DNA of 64,000 bases, taken from NCBI GenBank assembly GCA_947066815.1, contig CAMSZT010000015.1:1-64000 (forward strand), written 5' to 3'. The translations under genes and the position numbers were made by a program. Source of the DNA: an uncultured Lachnotalea sp. GTDB lineage: Bacteria; Bacillota; Clostridia; Lachnospirales; Lachnospiraceae. This document shows positions 51,679 to 60,290 of this stretch, piece by piece. The notes below the pieces were generated by a model. The model made no database searches. It was not told the origin of the DNA and saw only the letters and a list, made by a program, of their open reading frames with translations. Positions within the stretch are counted from its first letter, which is position 1; every line of letters starts with the position of its first letter.

Positions 51679-53571
51679 ATGGGAGACTTTAAGTTAACAA
51701 CGGTAGAGGAGTTTGAAGCCGCAACAGCCAGACTCCTGGAGACAGGCGCAAAGGTAGGCGCAGACGCCTGGCAGATCAGGGTGAAAAACCAGACACCTCA
51801 TTGTAAGTTCGGCGAGCAGGGCGTGTGCTGCCGTATCTGTGCCATGGGCCCCTGCCGCATCACGCCGAAGGCCCCCAGAGGGATCTGCGGCTGCGACGTG
51901 CACGGCATCGTCGGACGGAACTATCTGAAATTCACCGCGGGCGGCGCTGCCACCCACTCCGATCACGGACGTGAGATCTGCCATACCCTGTATCTTTCCG
52001 CCGCAGACGGAAACTACAAGGTAAAAGACGAAGCCAAGCTCATGAAGCTGGCAAAGGAATTCGGTGTTGAGACCGAGGGAAGAGACCTCTATGACGTGGC
52101 CCACGAGGTTGCGGAAGTAGGTTTGATGGAATACGGCAAGCCCTTCGGCTTCCAGAAATTCCTGGATCGTATGCCCGCTTCCCAGAAGGATCTTCTGGTG
52201 GAGAACGAGCTTGCTCCCCGTGCCATCGACAGAGAGGTCGCTTCTTCCATGCACATGGCCCATATGGGATGTTCCTCCCTTCCCGAGGCGCTGGTGAAAC
52301 AGTCCATCCGCTGCGGTCTCGGCGACGGCTGGGGCGGCTCCATGATGGGAACCGAGTTCTCCGACGTCCTGTTCGGAACTCCCAAGCCCATTGACACGGA
52401 GGCAAACCTGGGCGTCATGAACGCCGACAACGTAAACATCGTGGTCCATGGCCATGACCCGAGCCTTTCCGAGATGATCTGCGAGTATGCGGACGATCCG
52501 GAGATGATCGCTTATGCGAAGGAGATGGGCGCAAAGGGCATCACCGTGTCCGGCGTCTGCTGTACCTCCAACGAAGTGGCGATGCGCCGGGGCATCCCCA
52601 TGGCCGGAAACTTCTTACAGCAGGAGAATGTCATCCTGACCGGTGCCTGCGAGGCAATCGTGGTTGACGTGCAGTGTATCTTCCCTGCACTTGGGCCGCT
52701 CAGCAAGTGCTTCCACACCAAGTTCATCACCACCTCCCCCATTGCGAGGATGCCGATGTCCGATTACATCCGCTTCAGCTCCGCCAATGCGGGCGAGAAT
52801 GCAAAACAGATCGTAAAGACTGCCATCGAGAACTTCAAGAACAGAAAGCCCGAGCTGGTACATATTCCCGATATGAAGCAGAAGGCGACGGTCGGTTATT
52901 CTCTGGAAGCCATCGTGAAGGTCCTTGACGGCGTGACCAACAGCCAGGTCGACGTGACCGGGACCACGAAGCCCCTTCTTGAGTGCGTGACCTCCGGCGT
53001 TCTCCGTGGCGCAGTCGCCATGGTAGGCTGCAACAACCCGAAGATCCGTCCCGACCTTGCCCACATCGAGCTGATGAAGAAGCTGATTGCCAACGACATC
53101 ATCATCGTGGCTTCCGGATGTTCCGCCCAGGCGGCGGCAAAGGCCGGCCTGATGGACAAGAGGGCGAAGGATCTGTGCGGCGCCGGCTTAAAGAGAGTAT
53201 GTGAGCTTGCGGACATTCCTCCCGTGCTCCACATGGGTTCCTGCGTGGACATCTCCCGTATGATGAACCTGGTGGCAGAGCTTGCGAAGGATTCCGGGCT
53301 TAAGATTTCCCAGCTTCCCGTCGTGGGCTGCGCTCCCGAGTGGATGTCCGAGAAGGCCGTGTCCATCGGCAACTACGTAGTGGGTACTGGTATTGATACC
53401 TTCCTTGGCGTTGATCCTTACGTGTCCGGTTCCGCGGAAGTGGCAGAGCTTCTGACCGGCGGCGTTCGTGAGTGGACCGGTGCGGCTTACACCGTGGAGA
53501 AAGATATCGACAAGCTGGTCGATGCCATGATCGACAGAATCGAAGAGAAGAGAGCGGCCATCGGTATTTAA
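51679..53571 (+). CDS. acsA: Anaerobic carbon monoxide dehydrogenase catalytic subunit
   Basis: The 630-residue Ni-Fe-S enzyme interconverts CO2 and CO. N-terminal cysteines C42, C50, C51, C54 and C59 in 'CKFGEQGVCCRICAMGPC' supply the D and B clusters. C-cluster region motifs follow, including 'HMGCSSLPEALVKQ', 'GVCCTSNE' and 'HMGSCVDISR'. With AcsB it forms the bifunctional CODH/ACS; the length and neighbours agree. AAGGAGG precedes the ATG. Confidence 0.96.
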   Translation: MGDFKLTTVEEFEAATARLLETGAKVGADAWQIRVKNQTPHCKFGEQGVCCRICAMGPCRITPKAPRGICGCDVHGIVGRNYLKFTAGGAATHSDHGREICHTLYLSAADGNYKVKDEAKLMKLAKEFGVETEGRDLYDVAHEVAEVGLMEYGKPFGFQKFLDRMPASQKDLLVENELAPRAIDREVASSMHMAHMGCSSLPEALVKQSIRCGLGDGWGGSMMGTEFSDVLFGTPKPIDTEANLGVMNADNVNIVVHGHDPSLSEMICEYADDPEMIAYAKEMGAKGITVSGVCCTSNEVAMRRGIPMAGNFLQQENVILTGACEAIVVDVQCIFPALGPLSKCFHTKFITTSPIARMPMSDYIRFSSANAGENAKQIVKTAIENFKNRKPELVHIPDMKQKATVGYSLEAIVKVLDGVTNSQVDVTGTTKPLLECVTSGVLRGAVAMVGCNNPKIRPDLAHIELMKKLIANDIIIVASGCSAQAAAKAGLMDKRAKDLCGAGLKRVCELADIPPVLHMGSCVDISRMMNLVAELAKDSGLKISQLPVVGCAPEWMSEKAVSIGNYVVGTGIDTFLGVDPYVSGSAEVAELLTGGVREWTGAAYTVEKDIDKLVDAMIDRIEEKRAAIGI

Positions 53572-53648
53572 GATGGACCTGCCCGTGAAGTATCCGGTGA
53601 AATGCGGGGCCTCCCCCATTCCACCGGGGAACCAGAGGTGAACAGGAT

Positions 53649-54422
53649 ATGAAAATTGCAGTGACAGGAAAGGGTGGCGTGGGCAAGACCACCTTTGCGG
53701 CCACCCTGGCGAGACTTTATGCGGAAGAGGGAAAAAGCGTGCTGGCGGCCGACGTGGACCCGGATGCCAATCTGGGGCTGGCCCTTGGATTTTCCGAGGA
53801 GGAGCTGGATGCGATCGTTCCCATCACCAAGATGAGGAAACTCATCCAGGAGCGGACCGAGGCCGACGAGACCAACCGGTTTTTCCGCATGAACCCCAAG
53901 GTGGACGACATTCCGGATCTGTATGCGAAGAGCCACTGCGGCGTGAAGCTCCTCACACTGGGAACGGTGGAGACCGGCGGAAGCGGCTGCGTGTGCCCGG
54001 AGCACGTGATGTTAAAACGGATCATCAACCACCTGGTCCTTCGGAGTAACGACGTGGTGATCCTGGACATGGAGGCGGGCCTCGAACATTTGGGGAGAGG
54101 CACCACCGAGGGCATGGATCAGTTCATCGTAGTGATCGAGCCGGGAGCCAGGAGCGTGCAGACCTACCGGAACGTGAAGCGTCTGGCGGAGGATCTGGGC
54201 GTTTCCCAGGTGCGGGTCGTGGCCAACAAGATCCGGGACGAGAAGGATGAGGAGTTTATAAAGAGCAAGATTCCGGCCTGTGACCTTCTGGGCTTCATTC
54301 ACTATAACTCTGAGGTCATCGACGCGGACAGACAGGGAAAGTCTCCCTTCGATTTCAGTCCGTCCGCGAAAGATGAGATCCAGAAAATAAAAGAGAAAAT
54401 TGATGCACAGTTAAATTGTTAG
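53649..54422 (+). CDS. acsF: AcsF/CooC-type maturation ATPase for CODH/ACS
   Basis: The 257-residue ATPase shares the 'GKGGVGKTT' P-loop and a CXC motif in 'GSGCVCPEHVML', but differs clearly from the CooC upstream of acsA. It lies between acsA and acsB, 77 bases after the first and 11 before the second, so it probably serves Ni insertion into acetyl-CoA synthase (AcsF). Two distinct CooC-type proteins in one cluster fit two Ni sites. Confidence 0.88.
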   Translation: MKIAVTGKGGVGKTTFAATLARLYAEEGKSVLAADVDPDANLGLALGFSEEELDAIVPITKMRKLIQERTEADETNRFFRMNPKVDDIPDLYAKSHCGVKLLTLGTVETGGSGCVCPEHVMLKRIINHLVLRSNDVVILDMEAGLEHLGRGTTEGMDQFIVVIEPGARSVQTYRNVKRLAEDLGVSQVRVVANKIRDEKDEEFIKSKIPACDLLGFIHYNSEVIDADRQGKSPFDFSPSAKDEIQKIKEKIDAQLNC

Positions 54423-54433
54423 GAGGTAGAACA

Positions 54434-56578
54434 GTGACACTATTTGATGTAGTATTTAGTGGTGCGGATACAGTATATGGTTTAGCGGAAGGCGCCATCA
54501 ATGCCGCGATCGAGAAGCACGGCGCAGACAAGGCAGTTTCTTTCCCCGGAACCGCCTACTGCCTGCCCTGCTACTATGCAGTGACCGGGACCAAGGTGAC
54601 CAACCTTGGCGAGTTAAAGGAAGCCCTTGGTGTCGTAAAGGGCATTGAGACCAAGAATGTAAAGCTGAACGACGTATTTATGAACGGCGTGGGCACTGCC
54701 CTCTGTGCAGAGTTCATCGAGGCACTCAAGTATCTGGACGGCGCGGATCCTTATGAAGGGACCGGATGCTCCGGCCACCTCTCCGACGCCATCATCCGTG
54801 AGCTGGGCGTGCCGCTTGTAACCGGCGATATCCCCGGCGTGGCCGTCATCCTCGGTAAGGCCCCCACGGCCGACGAGGCCGCCGCTCTGGTGAAGAGCTA
54901 TCAGGCACAGGGCATTCTGGTGACCCTGGTCGGCGACGTGATCGACCAGTGCGTGGAGAAAAATGTGAACATGGGCGCAAACGTGCGCGTGATCCCCCTG
55001 GGCAAGGACGTGACCTCCGTGCTCCACGTGGTTTCCGTGGCAGTGAGAGCGGCCCTCATCTTCGGTAACGTGGAGCCCGGCGATGCCGCAGGTCTCATGA
55101 AGTACACCTTCGAGCGTGTGCCTGCGTTTGTCAACGCCCTCGGTGCTCTGAACCCGGTCGTGGTCGCCTGCGGCGCCGGCGCCATCGCTCTCGGCTTCCC
55201 GGTCGTCACCAACGACGTGGAGACCTCCAAGGCCGTCAACATCAAGGTCCCGAAGAGCCTGATTGTGCAGCCTGACGTTGACAAGTTCAACGCCACCTCC
55301 CTGGAGGCACGCGACATCAAGATCAAGATCACCAACATCGACATCCCCGTGGCGTTCGCCTCCGCATTCGAGGGCGAGATCGTCCGCAAGAAACAGATGC
55401 AGGTAGAGTTCGACGGTTCCAGAGTGGACTGCTTCGAGCTGGTACAGTCCAAGGAGATGACCGAGGTCGAGGATCACAAGATCGAGCTGATCGGACCGGA
55501 CTTCGATACCTTCGAGAAGGGCAGCAAGCACAGCATCGCCTACATCGTGGAGGTGGCCGGAAAGAACATGCAGACCGACTTCGAGTCCGTGTTCGAGAGA
55601 AAGTTCCACAGCTACTTAAACTGCATCGAGGGCGTGATGCATACGGGACAGCGTGACATGATCCGTGTCCGTATCAGCGATGCGGCTTACGAGGCCGGCT
55701 TCCGTGCGAAACACATCGGTGAAGTGCTTTACGCAAAAGTAAAGAACGATTATGACGCCGTCGTGGACCGCTGCCAGGTGAAGATCATCACCGATGCGGA
55801 GATGGTTGGAAAGCTCCGCCATGAGATTGCGATCCCCGCTTTCGACAAGCGTGACGACAGACTCAAATCCCTGACGGACGAGTCCGTGGACGTTTACTAC
55901 AGCTGCATTATGTGCCAGGCATTCTCCCCCAGCCACGTATGCGTGGTCACGCCAGAGCGTCTCGGCCTCTGCGGCGCCGTTTCCTGGTTGGATGCCAAGG
56001 CGACCAACGAGCTGGAGCCCACCGGCCCCTGCCAGGTGATCACCAAGGAGAGAGTCATCGATGACAGGATCGGTGAGTACGAGGACGTCAACGAAGCCGT
56101 GAAGAAGTTCTCCAACGGCGCTCTGGAAGACGTATCCCTCTACTCCATCATGGAGAAGCCCATGACCTCCTGCGGATGCTTCGAGTGCATCTGCGGCATC
56201 GAGCCCATGTCCAACGGCGTGATCATCGCCAACCGTGAGTATGCGGGCATGACCCCTCTGGGCATGACCTTCCCCGAGCTGGCTTCCATGACCGGCGGCG
56301 GCGTGCAGACCCCTGGCTTCATGGGCCACGGCAAGCATTTCATCGCTTCCAAGAAGTTCATGAAGGCCGAGGGCGGCATCGAGAGGATCGTGTGGATGCC
56401 CAAGGATCTGAAGGAGCAGGTCGCCGAGAGACTCAACGCGACGGCGAAAGAACTCTACGGAATCGACAACTTCACCGACATGGTAGGCGACGAGACCATC
56501 GCGGAGGATCCCGAGACCTTACTCAACTTCCTCACCGAGAAAGGCCATCCAGCCCTCAACCTTGAGCCGATGATGTAA
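54434..56578 (+). CDS. acsB: Acetyl-CoA synthase (CODH/ACS alpha subunit)
   Basis: This 714-residue enzyme joins CO, the methyl group and CoA to acetyl-CoA. A-cluster ligands are all present: C491, C494, C503 and C513 bind the cubane, and C580 and C582 ('SCGCFEC') bind the distal Ni. Their spacing matches the Moorella enzyme. GTG 54434 has AGGAGG 8 bases upstream. A structured 470-base gap follows. Confidence 0.96.
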   Translation: MTLFDVVFSGADTVYGLAEGAINAAIEKHGADKAVSFPGTAYCLPCYYAVTGTKVTNLGELKEALGVVKGIETKNVKLNDVFMNGVGTALCAEFIEALKYLDGADPYEGTGCSGHLSDAIIRELGVPLVTGDIPGVAVILGKAPTADEAAALVKSYQAQGILVTLVGDVIDQCVEKNVNMGANVRVIPLGKDVTSVLHVVSVAVRAALIFGNVEPGDAAGLMKYTFERVPAFVNALGALNPVVVACGAGAIALGFPVVTNDVETSKAVNIKVPKSLIVQPDVDKFNATSLEARDIKIKITNIDIPVAFASAFEGEIVRKKQMQVEFDGSRVDCFELVQSKEMTEVEDHKIELIGPDFDTFEKGSKHSIAYIVEVAGKNMQTDFESVFERKFHSYLNCIEGVMHTGQRDMIRVRISDAAYEAGFRAKHIGEVLYAKVKNDYDAVVDRCQVKIITDAEMVGKLRHEIAIPAFDKRDDRLKSLTDESVDVYYSCIMCQAFSPSHVCVVTPERLGLCGAVSWLDAKATNELEPTGPCQVITKERVIDDRIGEYEDVNEAVKKFSNGALEDVSLYSIMEKPMTSCGCFECICGIEPMSNGVIIANREYAGMTPLGMTFPELASMTGGGVQTPGFMGHGKHFIASKKFMKAEGGIERIVWMPKDLKEQVAERLNATAKELYGIDNFTDMVGDETIAEDPETLLNFLTEKGHPALNLEPMM

Positions 56579-56589
56579 AGCCGAGGAAA

Positions 56590-56881
56590 GGGAATCAAGC
56601 GGCCGCGTGAGCGGACATTTGATTCCCGCGCAGGCTTTACCGAAGGAAATGCGCAACCGGCGTAAGCCGGTTCCGGATGCGCAAGCAGACGGCAGAGCGC
56701 ATTTCCTGAGTTTATCGACTCCGGTCAGCGGACATTTGATTCCTGCGGGAGCTTAACGAGGGACATGCGCAGGACGCGTAAGCGGCCTCACCTGCGTAAG
56801 CAGGTGCTAAAGGCGCATGTTCCGAGTATCTCGCTCCCAAAGGTAGACCGGCAAGCGGCCGCATGAGAGGACATTTGCCGG
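56590..56881 (+). repeat. Tandem structured repeat units between acsB and acsD
   Basis: Two near-complete units with a period of about 119 bases, plus a partial third. Stems: GGGAATCAA/TTGATTCCC (56590-56627), GGAAATGCGC/GCGCATTTCC (56645-56706), GGACATGCGC/GCGCATGTTCC (56761-56823) and CCGGCAA/TTGCCGG (56848-56881). Inner hairpins are closed by GNRA tetraloops (CCGC-GTGA-GCGG, CCGGC-GTAA-GCCGG, CCTGC-GTAA-GCAGG). A GCGGACATTTG segment recurs in each unit. Confidence 0.75.
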
Positions 56882-56936
56882 GCACCGCCGGGCTAGGTAT
56901 TTATATTTTTTTCATCACCCATTTACATAATTTTCC

Positions 56937-56973
56937 ATTCCCGGCCGCCCTGATAGGGAGGGCGGCCGGGAAT
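56937..56973 (+). other. GC-rich 15-bp hairpin before acsD
   Basis: ATTCCCGGCCGCCCT pairs perfectly with AGGGCGGCCGGGAAT, 78 bases before acsD. No T tract follows. It could be a 5'-end stabiliser or processing site. Confidence 0.55.
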
Positions 56974-57050
56974 CCACGGGGAACCTTTTCTTGTTTCCCG
57001 AGACCTGAGACGTTACTTTACCAGAAAATTTTTAAGGAGGCGAGTAGGAA

Positions 57051-57992
57051 ATGCCGTTTACAAAGAAATTACAGAAATTCAACGCAACCATTCGCACCGT
57101 TGAAGTCGGGACCGGCGACAAGACTACGAAACTGGGAGGAGGAAATACTCTTCCTTTCTATACGTTTGACGCTCCGACGGCCAACACAGCGAAGATCGGT
57201 ATCGAGATCTCCGACCTGGGACTTGCCCATGAGCCCGACTGCATCAAGGAAGTCTATGCAGGCTGCGAGACCGTGGCAGATATGGCGAAGAAAGCCATCA
57301 CCATCGAAGGCGTTGATTTCCTCTGTCTGAAGCTGGAAGGCGGAGACCCCAACGGTGAGAACCGGCCCGTGGAAGAACTGGTCGCCGTTGCGAAGGAAGT
57401 GGCGGATGCCGTTGATTTCCCCATCGTAGTAGAAGGCTGCAAGAATGTGGAGAAAGATGCGGAGCTGCTTTCCAAGGTTGCCGAGGCCCTTCAGGGAAAG
57501 AATGTACTCTTAATGTCCGCAAAGGAAGAAAACTACAAGAATATCGGCGCTGCCGCGGGGCTTGCTTACAACCAGCTGGTTGGCGCAGAGTCTGCTGTAG
57601 ACATCAACCTGGCGAAACAGCTCAATGTGCTTCTGAAACAGCTGGGCGTGGATTCCGGCAAGGTAGTCATGAACGTCGGTTCTTCTGCCGCAGGCTATGG
57701 CTTTGATTATCTGATCTCTACCCTGGACCGGGTAAAGGCCGCCGCCCTTGGACAGAATGACGACTCTCTGCTGATGCCCATCATCACTCCTGTGGCGTCC
57801 GAGACCTGGTCCGTGAAGGAATCCACGGCCACGGAGGAAGACATGCCCGAATGGGGTTCCGTGGTGGAGCGCGCGATCGATATGGAGATTGAGACTGCCG
57901 TTGCATGCCTGGCATGCGGCACCGACGCAGTGATCTTAAAGCATCCCACCTCGATCGCAACTGTTTCCAAGATGATAAGCGCATTAAGCTAA
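57051..57992 (+). CDS. acsD: Corrinoid iron-sulfur protein small subunit
   Basis: The 313-residue TIM-barrel subunit carries the methyl-corrinoid with AcsC. Family features are 'GGGNTLPFYTFDAPTANTAKIG' in part, 'LKLEGGDPNGENRPVEEL' and the C-terminal 'AVACLACGTDAVILKHP'. AAGGAGG precedes the ATG. It is 21 bases before acsC. Confidence 0.94.
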   Translation: MPFTKKLQKFNATIRTVEVGTGDKTTKLGGGNTLPFYTFDAPTANTAKIGIEISDLGLAHEPDCIKEVYAGCETVADMAKKAITIEGVDFLCLKLEGGDPNGENRPVEELVAVAKEVADAVDFPIVVEGCKNVEKDAELLSKVAEALQGKNVLLMSAKEENYKNIGAAAGLAYNQLVGAESAVDINLAKQLNVLLKQLGVDSGKVVMNVGSSAAGYGFDYLISTLDRVKAAALGQNDDSLLMPIITPVASETWSVKESTATEEDMPEWGSVVERAIDMEIETAVACLACGTDAVILKHPTSIATVSKMISALS

Positions 57993-58013
57993 TACGGACA
58001 GGAGGAGAAAACA

Positions 58014-59402
58014 ATGGCATTAACCGGTATTCAGATTTTCAAACTGACACCTAAGAAAAACTGTAAGGAATGCGGCTGCCCCACCTGTATGGCATTCTCC
58101 ATGAAGGTGGCACAGGGCGCAATGACGATCGATCAGTGTCCTCATATGAGCGAAGAGGCAGTGGCGACTCTTTCCGAGGCTTCTGCTCCGCCCATGAAGA
58201 CAATTAAGGCAGGCTTCAAAGCCTTTGCCGACAATAAGAACGACAGCGAGAAGGAATTTGCACTTGGCGGCGAGACCGTTCTGTTCCGCCATGAGAAGAC
58301 CTTTGTCAATAAGACCAGATATGCGGTTTCCGTGTGCACCTGCATGGATGATGCGGCCGTGGACGCAAGGCTTGCTTCCGTTGCGGCCATCGATTACGAC
58401 CGGATCGGCGACCGGATGTACGTGGAATTTATTGCCGTGGACTGCGGGGAAGGAGCTGCTCCCGACGCTTACGCTGCTCTGGTGAAGAAGGCGGACGGCG
58501 CCGGAAGGCCCTTGATCTTAAACGTGAAGGACGAGGCCTGCGCAAAGGCGGCTCTGGATGTCTGCAAGGACAAGAAGCCGATCTTAAATGCGGCCGACGC
58601 TTCCAACTACGAGGCCATGAGCAAGCTGGCGGCGGATGCGAGTGTGGTACTGGGCGTGACCGGCGCTTCCGCGGAAGAGCTTTACGACACCGTGGCCGCT
58701 CTTGAGAAGGCCGGAAACAAGAACCTGATCCTGGATCTGGGCACGGCTTCCGTGAAAGACGCGTTCGAAAAGGCAGTCCTTGTCCGCCGCGCGGCGCTGA
58801 AGGACAACGACAGGACCTTCGGCTATCCCAGCATCGTGAACGTCGGCAAGCTGGCTTCCGGCGATTCTCATATGCAGGCGGCCCTGGCGGCGCTTTTCAC
58901 CATGAAATACGGTTCCGTCGTCGTCATGGAAGAGATGAGCTATGCACAGGCACTTCCTCTTTACGGCTTGAGACAGAATCTGTTCACGGATCCTCAGAAG
59001 GCTCCCAGGATCGATCCCGGCATCTATCCGATCAACGGCGGAGACGAAAATTCCGTCTGCCTGACTACGGTAGACTTTGCCCTTACCTACTTCCTGGTAT
59101 CCGGTGAGCTGGAGCGCTCCGGCGTTCCCTGCAACCTGCTGATCAGCGATGCGGGCGGACTTTCCGTTCTGACCTCCTGGGCCGCGGGGAAATTCTCCTC
59201 CGGCTCCATCGCAAAATACATCCAGGAATTCGAGATCGAGAATAAGATCAAGAACCGTACCCTGATCCTTCCCGGAAAAGTTGCGGTGCTCAAAGGCGAT
59301 CTGGAAGCGAAGCTTCCCGGATGGAATATCGTGGTAGGTCCCACTGAGGCTGTCCAGCTTGTGAAATTCCTGAAAGACATGCAGGCCGGCGGGCAGGCAT
59401 AA
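58014..59402 (+). CDS. acsC: Corrinoid iron-sulfur protein large subunit
   Basis: The 462-residue subunit has an N-terminal [4Fe-4S] domain ('CKECGCPTCMAFSMKVA' followed by 'CP'), a middle TIM barrel and a C-terminal corrinoid-binding domain. It receives the methyl group from methyl-THF via AcsE and passes it to the A-cluster of AcsB. AGGAGG lies upstream of the ATG. Confidence 0.95.
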   Translation: MALTGIQIFKLTPKKNCKECGCPTCMAFSMKVAQGAMTIDQCPHMSEEAVATLSEASAPPMKTIKAGFKAFADNKNDSEKEFALGGETVLFRHEKTFVNKTRYAVSVCTCMDDAAVDARLASVAAIDYDRIGDRMYVEFIAVDCGEGAAPDAYAALVKKADGAGRPLILNVKDEACAKAALDVCKDKKPILNAADASNYEAMSKLAADASVVLGVTGASAEELYDTVAALEKAGNKNLILDLGTASVKDAFEKAVLVRRAALKDNDRTFGYPSIVNVGKLASGDSHMQAALAALFTMKYGSVVVMEEMSYAQALPLYGLRQNLFTDPQKAPRIDPGIYPINGGDENSVCLTTVDFALTYFLVSGELERSGVPCNLLISDAGGLSVLTSWAAGKFSSGSIAKYIQEFEIENKIKNRTLILPGKVAVLKGDLEAKLPGWNIVVGPTEAVQLVKFLKDMQAGGQA

Positions 59403-59415
59403 GGATCATAGTTTT

Positions 59416-59453
59416 ACTCACGGGCAAAAGGAGATCCCTTTTCGCTCGTGAGT
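59416..59453 (+). other. Hairpin between acsC and acsE
   Basis: ACTCACGGGCAAAAGG pairs imperfectly with CCCTTTTCGCTCGTGAGT. There is no clear T run, so it is probably an intercistronic stability or partial attenuation element. Confidence 0.55.
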
Positions 59454-59481
59454 AGTATTTAAGAAAAAGGAGAACAAGAGA

Positions 59482-60267
59482 ATGGAAAAATTCATTACCA
59501 TCGGCGAGAGACTTTCCACCACGGCCCCCACTGTAAACAAAGCGTTCCTGGCAAGGGATCCGGAGCCGATCTTGAAGAGGGCAAAGGCTCAGCTTGATGC
59601 CGGCGCCGTTTATCTGGATGTGAACATCGGACCCGCGGAGGGCTACGGCGAGGATCTGATGAAGTGGGCGGTCACCCTCCTTCAGGAGAACTTTGACAAT
59701 GTTCCTCTTGCCCTGGATACTTCCAACAAGGCAGCCATCGAGGCTGGTATCTCCGTGTACAATCGTTCCAAGGGCAAACCCATCGTGAACTCCGCCGACG
59801 CGGCTGGAAGGATCGAGTTCGTGGACCTGGCGGCTGCAAATGACGCCATTGTGATCGCTCTGTGCAACGGCGAAGGGATCGCTGCCGACAATGACGAGCG
59901 CATGGCTTACTGCACCCAGCTCCTGGAAAGAGGCCTTGGCCTTGGCATGGCGGAGGAGGATATGTGGTTCGATCCGCTCTTCGTCGTCATCAAGGGCATG
60001 CAGGATAAGCAGATGGATGTGCTGAACTTCATCGGCGACCTGACCGACATGGGTCTTAAGACCACCGGCGGACTTTCCAACAACTCCAACGGTATGCCCA
60101 AGCATATCCGTCCCATCATGGACTCTGCCATGGTTGCCATGGCCATGATGAAGGGCTTTACTTCCGCCATTGTAAATCCCAATGACCTGAGACTGATGGA
60201 GACCATCAAGTCCTGTGATATCATCCGGAACGCGACCCTGTATGCAGATTCTTACCTTGAAGTTTAA
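59482..60267 (+). CDS. acsE: Methyltetrahydrofolate:corrinoid methyltransferase
   Basis: The 261-residue protein has a pterin-binding TIM barrel. 'LDAGAVYLDVNIGPAEGYGED' in part, 'LALDTSNKAAIEAG' and 'GLSNNSNGMP' are family features. It transfers the methyl group from methyl-THF to Co(I) of AcsCD. AAAGGAG precedes the ATG. Confidence 0.94.
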   Translation: MEKFITIGERLSTTAPTVNKAFLARDPEPILKRAKAQLDAGAVYLDVNIGPAEGYGEDLMKWAVTLLQENFDNVPLALDTSNKAAIEAGISVYNRSKGKPIVNSADAAGRIEFVDLAAANDAIVIALCNGEGIAADNDERMAYCTQLLERGLGLGMAEEDMWFDPLFVVIKGMQDKQMDVLNFIGDLTDMGLKTTGGLSNNSNGMPKHIRPIMDSAMVAMAMMKGFTSAIVNPNDLRLMETIKSCDIIRNATLYADSYLEV

Positions 60268-60290
60268 TTTAAGGGTAAGGACGGACTGCC

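Noticed and set aside
54416..54433. Longer AcsB start overlapping acsF
   Set aside because: The ribosome site AGGAGG lies inside that extension, so it must be upstream of the true start at GTG 54434.
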